Assembly: GCA_019118245.1 (NCBI GenBank)
Contig: DWZJ01000022.1
Coordinates: 1 to 64,000, forward strand
Reading direction: 5' to 3'
DNA length: 64,000 bases
Source: Candidatus Oscillibacter excrementigallinarum
GTDB taxonomy: Bacteria; Bacillota; Clostridia; Oscillospirales; Oscillospiraceae
Under the pieces are notes generated by a model. It was not told where the DNA came from. It was given only the letters and a program-made list of their open reading frames with translations, and made no database searches. Both the position numbers and the translations under genes were made by a program. Within the stretch, counting starts at the first letter, position 1; every line of letters starts with the position of its first letter. Positions 9,496-19,787 of this stretch are shown here, piece after piece.

Positions 9496-9936
9496 GTGAA
9501 CGTAGAGGTGGTACTGGAGCCGGAGCGGACGGATATCCAGGTGACGATCCACGCCCCGGCGGCTACGCCGGAGGTGGAAGCCCTGGCGGCCCGTCTCCTG
9601 GCGGAGGAGAGCGGGACGGTCCTGGGCTTCCGGGAAGCGGAGGCGGTGCCCTTGGACCCGGCGGACATCCTCCGCTTCTATGGGGAGGACAAGGAGGTCC
9701 GTGCCCAGACGGCAGCGGGGCTCTACACCGTCCGGCAGCGGCTGTATGAGCTGGAGGAGCGTCTGGCGGCCTTGCGGTTCGCCCGGATCTCCCACTCGGA
9801 GATCGTCAATCTGAGGCAGGTGACGGCGCTGGACCTGACCCTCACCGGCACCATCCGCATCACGCTGTCGGATGGGACTGTGTGCTGGGCATCCCGCCGG
9901 TATGTGAAGCGGATCAAGGAGGTGCTGGGACTGTGA
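9496..9936 (+). CDS. LytTR DNA-binding domain protein
   Basis: ARISHSEIVNLRQVTALDLTLTGTIRITLSDGTVCWASRRYVKRIKEVLG (LytTR). Confidence 0.9.
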   Translation: MNVEVVLEPERTDIQVTIHAPAATPEVEALAARLLAEESGTVLGFREAEAVPLDPADILRFYGEDKEVRAQTAAGLYTVRQRLYELEERLAALRFARISHSEIVNLRQVTALDLTLTGTIRITLSDGTVCWASRRYVKRIKEVLGL

Positions 9937-10784
9937 AAAGCCGGATGCTCACACCGCTGGGTCGCCAGCGGCTGCTGTGGGCGGCAGTGTGCGGCCTGCT
10001 GGCTGTGGTAGCGGTACTGCTGTTTGTGGCCTGGCGCGGCAGCCTGGCGGTGCCGCCGGAGGAGCCCCTGCTGGTCCGCCGGGCTGTGCTGGACGCCCTG
10101 GGCTGGCCCGTCCCGGCGGTGCTGGCCCTGGAATTGGCCCTGGCGTTTGGCCTTGGGGCCTCTGTTGGGCTGGCGGTGCCGCCCATGGAGGGATCAGGCA
10201 CCGCGGTAGCGGCCCGGACGGCGGTGCATCTGCTGTGCTCCTCGGCCCTGTTCGCCGGGGTGTGCTGGGTGTGCGGCCTGCCGCCGGCAAACTGGCAGGG
10301 GCTGTTCCTGCTGCTGGGACTTTACTGGCTGATGTACCTGGTGATCTGGCTGCTGCGGTATCTCCGCTGGCGGGCGGAGCTGGACGCGATCCGCCGGGCG
10401 CTGGGACTGGCCCGCCCGGCCGCCGGAGGCGTCTGGCAGGCGCGGCCGCTGAGGCCCTATCTGCTGCTGGCCGGGGCGCTGGAGCTGCTGCTGCCGCCGC
10501 TGCTGAGACTGCTGGACCCGCCGGACGTTCCGGCATGGACGGGGCTGTTCTATCCCTTCCTGCTGCTGCCCTTCTTCTGCCTGGCGGTGGGATGGAGCGC
10601 CGGCCATCGGTTCGGCGTCACCCTGCTGCTGCCAGTGGCCTGCGGCGTGCTGACGCTGCCCGGCGTGTTCCTGATTTACAATCACACGGCCCTGTTCCAG
10701 GCCGGCGCGGCGTTCGTGTTCGCCCTGGCGGGAAACCTGCTGGGAGCCCTGGTGAGAAGCCTGCGGCACTCCCGAAAAAGATAA
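9933..10784 (+). CDS. multi-pass membrane protein, N-terminal half DUF3021-like
   Basis: GTG start overlaps the LytTR stop; about 8 predicted TM segments; LytTR/DUF3021 pairing is a known arrangement. Confidence 0.6.
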   Translation: MKSRMLTPLGRQRLLWAAVCGLLAVVAVLLFVAWRGSLAVPPEEPLLVRRAVLDALGWPVPAVLALELALAFGLGASVGLAVPPMEGSGTAVAARTAVHLLCSSALFAGVCWVCGLPPANWQGLFLLLGLYWLMYLVIWLLRYLRWRAELDAIRRALGLARPAAGGVWQARPLRPYLLLAGALELLLPPLLRLLDPPDVPAWTGLFYPFLLLPFFCLAVGWSAGHRFGVTLLLPVACGVLTLPGVFLIYNHTALFQAGAAFVFALAGNLLGALVRSLRHSRKR

Positions 10785-10845
10785 CGGATCTTCGGAACCA
10801 AACCGCCTCCTTTGCCGACTATACAGGTAAAGGAGGCGATCCCGT

Positions 10846-11736
10846 ATGAAAAAATGGTGCCTGTTTTTGAGCCTGTATTTCTGCCTGTGCCTGCTGGCGG
10901 CCTGCGCCGGGGGAGACATCTCCGCTGCGGGGGCTGACTCCGGCGGTACGCCCTCGGAGGAGACCCAGGCCGGGGGAGAGACAACAGAGCCCGGCCAGGT
11001 GACGGAGACCTTCCGGCTGGTGGATGCCGGAGACAGCGGCCAGCCGGCCATTTTGGCCAAGGCGGACGGCACGTCCGGAGACGTGTACACCCTGGACCTC
11101 TTCGGCGTGGAGAATGTGACGCTGGAGGGATACACCGCCGAGGAGATGGCGGCCATGGACTGGTCCCCTGTGGCCGGCGCCCTGGTGGAGGTCACCTGGA
11201 ACGGCACGGTGCTGGAGTCCTACCCGGCTCAGTTCGGGGAGGTGACGGCGGTCCGTATTTTGGAGGACGGCTTCAACGACCTGTGCCGCCTGTACCGGGA
11301 CGTGCTGAATGATCTGTGGGAAGCGGACCCGGGCCTGAACGATGGTATCACGGAGCTGGGGGTGGACCTGTCGGAGACCTCCCTGCCGGAGAGCGAGCGC
11401 GCGGCAGTGGCCTACGCCTTCGGCATGGACCACGGCCTGATGCCTGTTGAGGGCACCTATCAGGAGCTGGTGGACCAGGGCTACATCGATGGGGAGGAGC
11501 TGTTCTGGGAGGACGGCTGCCTGTTCTCCATCAAAGAGACCCAGGACGAGGACCCGGTGGTGTTCAGCCTGCCCAGCATCGGCCCCGGGGATGAGATACC
11601 GGACTACAGTGGTGTCCGTTTTGACGCAGAGAAGTGGCGCGGCGGCACGGGGGCCTATTCCTTCACCAACTGCACTGCCGCCAGCCTGGACGGTCATTGG
11701 AACGTCTACACCGTGGGGGCGGAGGCCATCTCCTGA
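10846..11736 (+). CDS. putative lipoprotein of unknown function
   Basis: lipobox LCLLAACAGG; acidic secreted protein. Confidence 0.7.
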   Translation: MKKWCLFLSLYFCLCLLAACAGGDISAAGADSGGTPSEETQAGGETTEPGQVTETFRLVDAGDSGQPAILAKADGTSGDVYTLDLFGVENVTLEGYTAEEMAAMDWSPVAGALVEVTWNGTVLESYPAQFGEVTAVRILEDGFNDLCRLYRDVLNDLWEADPGLNDGITELGVDLSETSLPESERAAVAYAFGMDHGLMPVEGTYQELVDQGYIDGEELFWEDGCLFSIKETQDEDPVVFSLPSIGPGDEIPDYSGVRFDAEKWRGGTGAYSFTNCTAASLDGHWNVYTVGAEAIS

Positions 11737-11867
11737 ACCGAAGGGCCCCGAAAAAGCCTGAAAAACCTGAAAACGCCCGTTCCCTCTTGTAAAATCTTCC
11801 GGGATGGAGTACAATACCTAAGAATTGTGCAAAATTCCCACCAAAATCGAGAAAACGGGTGAATGCT

Positions 11868-13262
<1,395 letters not shown>

Positions 13263-13276
13263 GAAAACCGATTCGG

Positions 13277-13320
13277 CCCCGGTGTCCCGCCCCTATTCGG
13301 GCGGGACACCGGGGTGTTTT
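13277..13320 (+). terminator. intrinsic terminator of asnS
   Basis: 16-bp stem CCCCGGTGTCCCGCCC/GGGCGGGACACCGGGG then TGTTTTC. Confidence 0.85.
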
Positions 13321-13555
13321 CATCCAAAAAATGAAAGCATTTACACGATGGAGATCGACGAATGCGCTTTGATCGGAGATCTTATCTGCTAAAAAACTGC
13401 TTCATATTTTAGACATTTAGCCGAAGATTTTTCGGGCCTGGGCGGGCGTATTGACTTATTTTCCGTGGTGTGGTAAACATAAAAGAGACAAATATGCAAT
13501 AATATGATGGCATAAATCTTATAATTGTTTTGAACTGCAGCGTTTTTCCTAATTT

Positions 13556-13576
13556 TATAATACGAAAGCGTTTTCA
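13556..13576 (+). promoter_or_regulatory. TATAAT -10 overlapped downstream by cre-like palindrome
   Basis: TATAAT at 13556-13561; ACGAAAGCGTTTTCA at 13562-13576 resembles WTGNAANCGNWNNCW with one mismatch. Confidence 0.35.
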
Positions 13577-13620
13577 TAATGAACAGACGGAAGATCAGCC
13601 GGAGAGAGGAGGGCTCGCCC

Positions 13621-14346
13621 ATGTGGGAAGGATTGGACTATCTGCGGGAGATGAATGTGGCCTCGATCCTGATGCGCCTGATCCTGGCCATGATCTTCGG
13701 CGGCTTCATCGGACTGGAGCGGGAGCGGAAGCGCCGGCCCGCCGGCTTCCGGACCTATATGCTGGTGTGCCTGGGCGCGGCGCTGACGATGCTGCTCAGC
13801 CAATATGAGTATTATATGGTGACAAACGCCTGGCATGAGACGGCGGTGGAGATCGGCCTGCGGACGGATGTGTCCCGCTTCGGCGCCCAGGTCATCAACG
13901 GCATCGGCTTTCTGGGCGCGGGCACCATCATCGTCACCGGCAAGCAGGAGGTAAAGGGTCTCACCACGGCGGCGGGGCTGTGGGCCTCCGCCTGTATGGG
14001 CCTGGCCATCGGCGCCGGGTTTTATGAGTGCGTGCTGCTGGGCTTTGCCCTGATCTTCCTGACCAACCGGCTGCTGCCCTTCGTGGAGGACGCCATCATC
14101 GAAAACGCCAGGAACATGAACATCTATGTGGAGTTCCAGACCCTGGACGACCTGGGGGACATCATCGGACGGATCAAGTCCCAGGGGGCCCAGATCTACG
14201 AGGTGGACCTGGACCGGGGCCGGGAAGAGCGGTCCAAAAACCCTAGCGCGGTGTTCTCCATCCGATTGCCCTGCCGAAATTTCCACGTCCGGGTCCTGGC
14301 GGCGATCTCCGAACTGGAGAGCGTCTATACCATCGATGAGATCTGA
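13621..14346 (+). CDS. MgtC/SapB family protein
   Basis: GGFIGLERERKRRPAGFRTYMLVCLGAAL; GIGFLGAGTII; LTTAAGLWASA. Confidence 0.93.
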   Translation: MWEGLDYLREMNVASILMRLILAMIFGGFIGLERERKRRPAGFRTYMLVCLGAALTMLLSQYEYYMVTNAWHETAVEIGLRTDVSRFGAQVINGIGFLGAGTIIVTGKQEVKGLTTAAGLWASACMGLAIGAGFYECVLLGFALIFLTNRLLPFVEDAIIENARNMNIYVEFQTLDDLGDIIGRIKSQGAQIYEVDLDRGREERSKNPSAVFSIRLPCRNFHVRVLAAISELESVYTIDEI

Positions 14347-14351
14347 GGGAG

Positions 14352-15053
14352 GTGCGGAGTTTGCTGCCGATCTTTGACGGTGTGCGGGATGTGACCATGC
14401 TGTCCACAACGCTGCGGATGTTGCTGGCGGTGGTGTGCGGCGGCCTCATCGGGCTGGAGCGGGAGTACAAGCGCCGGCCGGCGGGGTTCCGCACCCATAT
14501 CCTGATTTGCCTGGGGGCGGCCATGACCACCCTCACCAGCCAGTTTCTGTATCTGAACCTGCACTATTACACGGACATGGCCCGGCTGGGGGCCCAGGTG
14601 GTGGCGGGCATCGGCTTCATCGGCGCCGGCGCCATCATCGTCACCCGGCGCCGCCGGGTGAAGGGGCTCACCACGGCGGCGGGCCTGTGGGCGGCCGCCA
14701 TCGTGGGACTGTGCCTGGGCGGCGGATTCTACGAGGGGGGCATCTTTGCCACGGCGCTGATCCTGGCGGCGGAGCTGTTTTTGTCCAGACTGGAGTACCG
14801 GATGCTGGACAACGCCCCGGAGGTGAACCTCTATATGGAGTACAGCAACAAGACCTGCCTGGATAATGTGCTGCGGCTGTTTCGGGATCTGAACCTCAAG
14901 GTCCTGAACATGGAGATCACCCGCTCCACGGAGACGGAGACTCACAACGCCTGCGCCCTGTTCACCCTGCGGCTGAACAAGCGGTGCCGGGTGGAACAGC
15001 TGATCCCCAAGATGAACGCCACGGAGGGCGTGGTGTCGGTGGAGGAATTGTAA
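14352..15053 (+). CDS. MgtC/SapB family protein, tandem paralog
   Basis: GGLIGLEREYKRRPAGFRTHILICLGAAM; GIGFIGAGAII; start may be GTG 14352 or TTG 14361. Confidence 0.92.
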   Translation: MRSLLPIFDGVRDVTMLSTTLRMLLAVVCGGLIGLEREYKRRPAGFRTHILICLGAAMTTLTSQFLYLNLHYYTDMARLGAQVVAGIGFIGAGAIIVTRRRRVKGLTTAAGLWAAAIVGLCLGGGFYEGGIFATALILAAELFLSRLEYRMLDNAPEVNLYMEYSNKTCLDNVLRLFRDLNLKVLNMEITRSTETETHNACALFTLRLNKRCRVEQLIPKMNATEGVVSVEEL

Positions 15054-15087
15054 CAGCGGCGAAAGCCGGAAGAATAGGAGAGAGATC

Positions 15088-15969
15088 ATGAAAAAAGCGT
15101 ATGACGTTCTGGTGATCGGCCCGGTGTCCCTGGACCACAACATCGACTATCAGGGCAACGAACGGAAAGAGGTGGGAGGCGCCGTGGTGGCATCCGGCTT
15201 CGCGGCGGCCAAAAGCGGCAACCGCACCGCCGTCTTCACCAAGCTGAATCCCGCCGACGCGGACGTGAAGGAGCGGTTCGCCGGCTCCGGCGCGGATGTG
15301 TACTGGAAGCCCTCCGAGGCCACCTGCTCCATCCGCAACCAGTATTTCACCGCCGACAAGGAGAAGCGGGCCTGCACCTCCATGGGCGTCTGCGACCCCT
15401 TCCGGTTCGATGAGCTGCCGGACATCGAGACGAAGATCTACCACTTCGCCGGTCTGGTGTACGGCGACTTCGACGGCGCCCTGTTTGCCGAGGCAGCCAA
15501 GCACGGCAAGGTGGCGGTGGATGTCCAGTGCCTGCTGCGGCACGTGGAGGCGGACAAGACCATGGCCTTCCACGACTGGGCGGAGAAGAAGCAGTATCTG
15601 CCGGTGATCGACTATCTCAAGACCGACGCGGCGGAGGCGGAGATTTTGACGGGCCTCACGGACCGGGCGGAGGCCGCCAAGCTGCTGCACCAGTGGGGCG
15701 CGAAAGAGGTCCTCATCACCCACAACACGGAGGTGCTGGCCTACGACGGGGAGACGGTCTACACCTGCCCCATCAAGGCCCGGAACCTCTCCGGCCGCAC
15801 CGGCCGGGGGGACACCACCTTCGCCGGCTATATCACCGAACGGCAGAGAGCTGGCGTGGAGGAGGCCCTGCGGTACTGCACGGCGCTGGTCTCCCTGAAG
15901 ATGGAGACGCCGGGCCCCTTCCAGGGCACCCGGCAGGATGTACTGGACTATCTGCAGGAATTTTATTGA
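15088..15969 (+). CDS. PfkB family carbohydrate kinase
   Basis: YDVLVIGPVSLDHNIDYQGN; SGRTGRGDTTFAGYI. Confidence 0.88.
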   Translation: MKKAYDVLVIGPVSLDHNIDYQGNERKEVGGAVVASGFAAAKSGNRTAVFTKLNPADADVKERFAGSGADVYWKPSEATCSIRNQYFTADKEKRACTSMGVCDPFRFDELPDIETKIYHFAGLVYGDFDGALFAEAAKHGKVAVDVQCLLRHVEADKTMAFHDWAEKKQYLPVIDYLKTDAAEAEILTGLTDRAEAAKLLHQWGAKEVLITHNTEVLAYDGETVYTCPIKARNLSGRTGRGDTTFAGYITERQRAGVEEALRYCTALVSLKMETPGPFQGTRQDVLDYLQEFY

Positions 15970-15975
15970 GAAGCC

Positions 15976-16010
15976 ACAGGAGGCGTCCGCTGTCTGCGGA
16001 CGCCTCCTGT
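15976..16010 (+). terminator. intrinsic terminator-like hairpin
   Basis: 15-bp stem ACAGGAGGCGTCCGC/GCGGACGCCTCCTGT just after the kinase stop. Confidence 0.65.
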
Positions 16011-16022
16011 ACAAAAGCTCCA

Positions 16023-16051
16023 TTGACAACGGGCGCTGTCCGTGGTAAGGT
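16023..16051 (+). promoter_or_regulatory. sigma-A-type promoter for riboswitch transcript
   Basis: TTGACA-17 nt-TAAGGT. Confidence 0.65.
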
Positions 16052-16084
16052 AACAAGTGTCAATTGCATAAAGGCAAACGAAGT

Positions 16085-16246
16085 CCCTAGAGAAATGGCG
16101 TGAGCCTGCCGAAGGAGTAAAACTCTCAGGCGTCCCGGCACGGGATGAGGACTAGGGATGGATGTGGCTCTGGAGAAGCCCGGCAACGGGGACCGAAGGT
16201 GCAAGGCGGTGTGATCCGCTGAATCTCTCAGGTAAAAGGACAGAGT
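16085..16246 (+). ncRNA. tandem glycine riboswitch (two aptamers)
   Basis: aptamer 1 CCCTAG...tgccgaaggagtaaaactctcaggc...CTAGGG (16085-16157); aptamer 2 ctctggagaagcc...accgaaggtgcaaggcggt...gaatctctcaggtaaaaggacagag (16168-16246); upstream of a Na+:Ala/Gly symporter. Confidence 0.93.
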
Positions 16247-16335
16247 GAGGTCATGGGGGCGCGAGGGTGCGCCCTGCGGGCTTTCTTTCCAGAGCGGCTG
16301 TGAGGCCGTTTTTATTTTTGGGAGGAGAGACCTAT

Positions 16336-17715
16336 ATGCTGCTGGAGATCGTACAGACCATCAACACATACCTGTCGGACTACATTCTGGTGTTTTTACT
16401 GGTGGGTGTCGGCCTATGGTATACCATCCGGACCCGCTTTGTCCAGATCCGGTTCTTCGGCGAGGGAATGCGGCGGCTGTTCGGCAGCCTGTCCCTCCGG
16501 GGCGGGCGGCAGGAGCGGGGCATGAGCTCCTTCCAGGCCGTGGCCACCGCCATTGCCGCCCAGGTGGGCACCGGCAACATCGTGGGCTCCGCCGGCGCCA
16601 TTTTGACCGGCGGCCCCGGCGCCATCTTCTGGATGTGGATCATCGCCTTTTTCGGCATGGCCACCATCTACGCGGAGGCCACTTTGGCCATCCGCACCAG
16701 GAAGCAGGGAGATGACGGCAGCTATCACGGCGGCCCGGTATACTACATCACCACCGCCTTCCAAGGAAAGCTGGGCAAATTTCTGGCTGGCTTCTTTGCC
16801 GTGGCCATCATCCTGGCCCTGGGCTGCATGGGCTGCATGGTCCAGTCCAACTCCATCGGCTCTACCTTTGAGACGGCCTTCGGCATCCCCTCCTGGATCA
16901 TGGGTGTGATCCTGGTGGTGATCTGCGCCTTTATCTTCCTGGGCGGCGTGCAGCGCCTGGCCGCCGTCACGGAGAAGCTGGTGCCCGTCATGGCTGTCAT
17001 CTTCCTGGCGGGAGCCCTTGTGGTGCTGGCAATGCGGATCCAGTACGTCCCTGCCACCTTTGCCATGATCTTCCGGTATGCGTTCCAGCCCCAGGCCATC
17101 ATCGGCGGCGGCTTCGGCGCGGCACTGAAGATCGCCATCAGTCAGGGTGCCAAGCGGGGGCTGTTTTCCAATGAAGCGGGCATGGGCTCCACCCCCCACG
17201 CCCACGCACAGGCCAATGTGAAGGATCCCCATGAGCAGGGCGTGGTGGCCATGATCAGCGTGTTCATCGACACCTTCGTGGTCCTCACCCTCAACGCGCT
17301 GGTGATCATCTCCACACTCTACACGGACGGCGGCCCCCTGGCGGGCGGCTACACGGGAGCGGTCACGGAGCAGCTCAACAGCGCCAACCTGGCCCAGACC
17401 GCCTTCGGCACGGTGATGGGCGCGGGAGCGGGGAACGCCTTCGTGGCGATCTGCCTGTTCTTCTTCGCTTTCTCCACCATCCTGGGATGGAACCTCTTCG
17501 GCAAGATCAATGTGGTTTATCTCTTCGGCAAAAAGGGTACGATCATCTATACCGTCGTGGCGCTGGTGTTCATCTTCCTGGGCACCATCACGTCCAACGA
17601 CCTGGTGTGGGCCCTGACGGATATGTTCAACTTCCTGATGGTCATCCCCAACGCATTGGCCCTGTTTGCCCTGACGGGCCTGGTGGTGAAGGGGCTGCCC
17701 AAACGGCAGAGATAA
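16336..17715 (+). CDS. alanine/glycine:cation symporter family protein
   Basis: TRFVQIRFFGEGMRRLFG; AAQVGTGNIVGSAGAILTGGPGAIFWMW; GLFSNEAGMGSTPHAHA. Confidence 0.95.
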   Translation: MLLEIVQTINTYLSDYILVFLLVGVGLWYTIRTRFVQIRFFGEGMRRLFGSLSLRGGRQERGMSSFQAVATAIAAQVGTGNIVGSAGAILTGGPGAIFWMWIIAFFGMATIYAEATLAIRTRKQGDDGSYHGGPVYYITTAFQGKLGKFLAGFFAVAIILALGCMGCMVQSNSIGSTFETAFGIPSWIMGVILVVICAFIFLGGVQRLAAVTEKLVPVMAVIFLAGALVVLAMRIQYVPATFAMIFRYAFQPQAIIGGGFGAALKIAISQGAKRGLFSNEAGMGSTPHAHAQANVKDPHEQGVVAMISVFIDTFVVLTLNALVIISTLYTDGGPLAGGYTGAVTEQLNSANLAQTAFGTVMGAGAGNAFVAICLFFFAFSTILGWNLFGKINVVYLFGKKGTIIYTVVALVFIFLGTITSNDLVWALTDMFNFLMVIPNALALFALTGLVVKGLPKRQR

Positions 17716-17866
17716 GAGTGAAGAGTTAAGAGTGAAGATCCAAAAGAGCGGGAGCGGCTATGCCGCTCCCGCTCTTTTACGGCTTTATCGGGGAAAGAGA
17801 CTGTCCGGCTCTGCCGGACACAATATCTCAACTCTCCACTCTTCACTCTCCATACTCTCCACGGAT
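17713..17866. repeat. putative MITE-like element with imperfect terminal inverted repeats
   Basis: left arm AGAGTGAAGAGTTAAGAGTGAAGAT; reverse complement of right arm GGAGAGTGAAGAGTGGAGAGTTGAGAT; abuts stop codons of both flanking convergent genes. Confidence 0.5.
17742..17778. terminator. bidirectional intrinsic terminator inside the repeat
   Basis: 17-bp stem AAAAGAGCGGGAGCGGC-TAT-GCCGCTCCCGCTCTTTT. Confidence 0.85.
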
Positions 17867-18523
17867 GGCTTCCCAAGGCACCAAAAACGTGGGGATGCCC
17901 TCCATGGCCGGGGCGATGGCATACATGGGGTAGAACACCACCAACCCCTCTGCGGTCAGATAGAAGCTCTGGGGGTTAAAGTGCCGCCGCAGCAGACGGC
18001 GGACGCCCTCGTGGTACCGAGAGACGCCGGCCGCCTCCCGCTGCCGCACCTCCGCCTCCACAGTTTCCAGCAGCCGCCGCTTCCAGCCGCTGCGGCGGGG
18101 GAAGAGGGAGGACAGGGCCGCCGGATAGCCGGAGGCCAGATCCCAGGTGTCCCCCCGACGGAGCAGGCTCACCTGGCCGCCGGGGCCCTGCTCTCGGGAT
18201 TGGGTGTACAGGCTCCAAAGGCCGCCCTCGTTATAAGTGACCTGGTAGGTCAGCTCTGCGCGGAGCCGGGGCAGCGGCTGGCTGGCCGCCAGGGCGGCCT
18301 GGTACTCCTCCGCCGCCAGGGGCAGCAGGTAAGTCTCGCAGTAGCGGAGGAAGGAGCGGCACTGGAGCTGATAGTACCGCCGGATACGGCGGGAGGTCCG
18401 GTCCGCCGCCGGCACCGGCTCTGGCAGGGACACGGCGGCGGTGAGCACCGGGATCTCCTCCACGGTCCACTCCCGCTCGGTGGTCATGGCCTCTGTGTGC
18501 AGCTGCGTGAGAGGTTCCTTCAT
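17843..18523 (-). CDS. RsiV/DUF3298-like protein without obvious TM segment
   Basis: SFLRYCETYLLPLAAEEYQAAL; LTAEGLVVFYPMYAIAPAMEGIPTFLVPWEAI typical of the DUF3298/RsiV C-terminal domain. Confidence 0.65.
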   Translation of the reverse strand: MKEPLTQLHTEAMTTEREWTVEEIPVLTAAVSLPEPVPAADRTSRRIRRYYQLQCRSFLRYCETYLLPLAAEEYQAALAASQPLPRLRAELTYQVTYNEGGLWSLYTQSREQGPGGQVSLLRRGDTWDLASGYPAALSSLFPRRSGWKRRLLETVEAEVRQREAAGVSRYHEGVRRLLRRHFNPQSFYLTAEGLVVFYPMYAIAPAMEGIPTFLVPWEAIRGEYGE

Positions 18524-18722
18524 GTCACGGCTCCTTCCTGTAAAGATGGGAAACTGCACCAGCCTATGCTACGGAGGCCGGCGGGGTGACGCGGCACACT
18601 TTAAAGCGTGAAAAATTTTCCGCCGGGAGCTCTTTACTTTCACGCGGCAGAGTGCTAAAATACAACATGGCGGCACATGGCCGCCTATTTTGAAACGCCT
18701 CCCGGAGGAAAGGGTGCTGAAT

Positions 18723-19019
18723 ATGGTGAAAATCGGCAAGAAGGAAAAGAACGGCGAGCTGTATAAGGCGATCCTGCTGCTGAGGGACGAAGAGGAGTGT
18801 TATGCGTTCTTCCAGGACCTGTGCACCGTGTCGGAGCTGCGGTCCATGGAACAGCGGTTCGAGGTGGCCTCCCTGCTGGACGACGGCATGATCTACAACG
18901 AGATCCTGGAGCGCACCGGCGCATCCAGCGCCACCATCAGCCGGGTGAACCGGTCCCTCAGCTACGGCACCGGGGCCTATGAGAAGATCTTCGCCCGGTA
19001 CAAGAAGAAGGACAAATGA
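18723..19019 (+). CDS. YerC/YecD family TrpR-related protein
   Basis: FFQDLCTVSELRSMEQRFEVASLLDDGMIYNEILERTGASSATISRVNRSLSYGTGAY. Confidence 0.93.
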   Translation: MVKIGKKEKNGELYKAILLLRDEEECYAFFQDLCTVSELRSMEQRFEVASLLDDGMIYNEILERTGASSATISRVNRSLSYGTGAYEKIFARYKKKDK

Positions 19020-19771
19020 GCAGTTACGACGCGCTGGCTTCCAGCTATGACGGCCTGATGGTGGATGTGGAGTACCGCCGGCGGGCGGACTACCTGACGC
19101 GGCAGTTCCGCAGGAGCGCTCTCCCGGTGGAGACGGTGCTGGACCTGGCCTGCGGCACGGGGACCATCGCCTGCCTGCTGGCTGAACGGGGATATCAGGT
19201 GGTGGCCACGGATGGGTCGGAGGAGATGCTGACCCAGGCGGCCCAAAAGGCGGCGGCGCTGGAACGGCCGCCGCTGTTCCTGCATCAGTCCATGCCCCGC
19301 CTGCGGCTGGGGATGACGGTGGACGCGGCCATCTCCACCCTGGATGCACTGAACTACCTCACCCGGCGGGCGGACCTGCGGGAGACGCTGGAGCGGGTGT
19401 ACCGCTGGCTCCGGCCCGGCGGCCTGTTCCTCTTTGATGTGAACACCCCCTACAAGCTCCGGCGGATGGACGGCCAGGTGTATCTGGACGAGACGGAGGA
19501 GAGCTTCTGCGTCTGGCGGACCTTCTACGCCCCGGGGCGGAAGACCTGCACCTACCAGGTGGACCTGTTCCAGCTGAATGGGGATGGGACCTGGGACCGG
19601 GCCTTTGAGGAGCACCGGGAACGGGCCTGGGAGCGGGAGGAACTGGAGGCGTATCTGGCGGAGGCGGGCTTCGGGCCGGTCACCGTCACGGGGGACCTGA
19701 CCGGCCGCCCTCCGGCACCGGAGGAGGACCGGTGGATCTTCCACTGTCAAAAACCATTCAATTCAAGATAA
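19016..19771 (+). CDS. class I SAM-dependent methyltransferase
   Basis: VLDLACGTGTIACLLAERGYQVVATDGSEEML. Confidence 0.9.
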   Translation: MSSYDALASSYDGLMVDVEYRRRADYLTRQFRRSALPVETVLDLACGTGTIACLLAERGYQVVATDGSEEMLTQAAQKAAALERPPLFLHQSMPRLRLGMTVDAAISTLDALNYLTRRADLRETLERVYRWLRPGGLFLFDVNTPYKLRRMDGQVYLDETEESFCVWRTFYAPGRKTCTYQVDLFQLNGDGTWDRAFEEHRERAWEREELEAYLAEAGFGPVTVTGDLTGRPPAPEEDRWIFHCQKPFNSR

Positions 19772-19787
19772 AACAGGAGTTTCTGCA

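Noticed and set aside
11737-11867. Possible T-box upstream of asnS
   Set aside because: No recognisable T-box core or specifier/terminator arrangement in the short leader.
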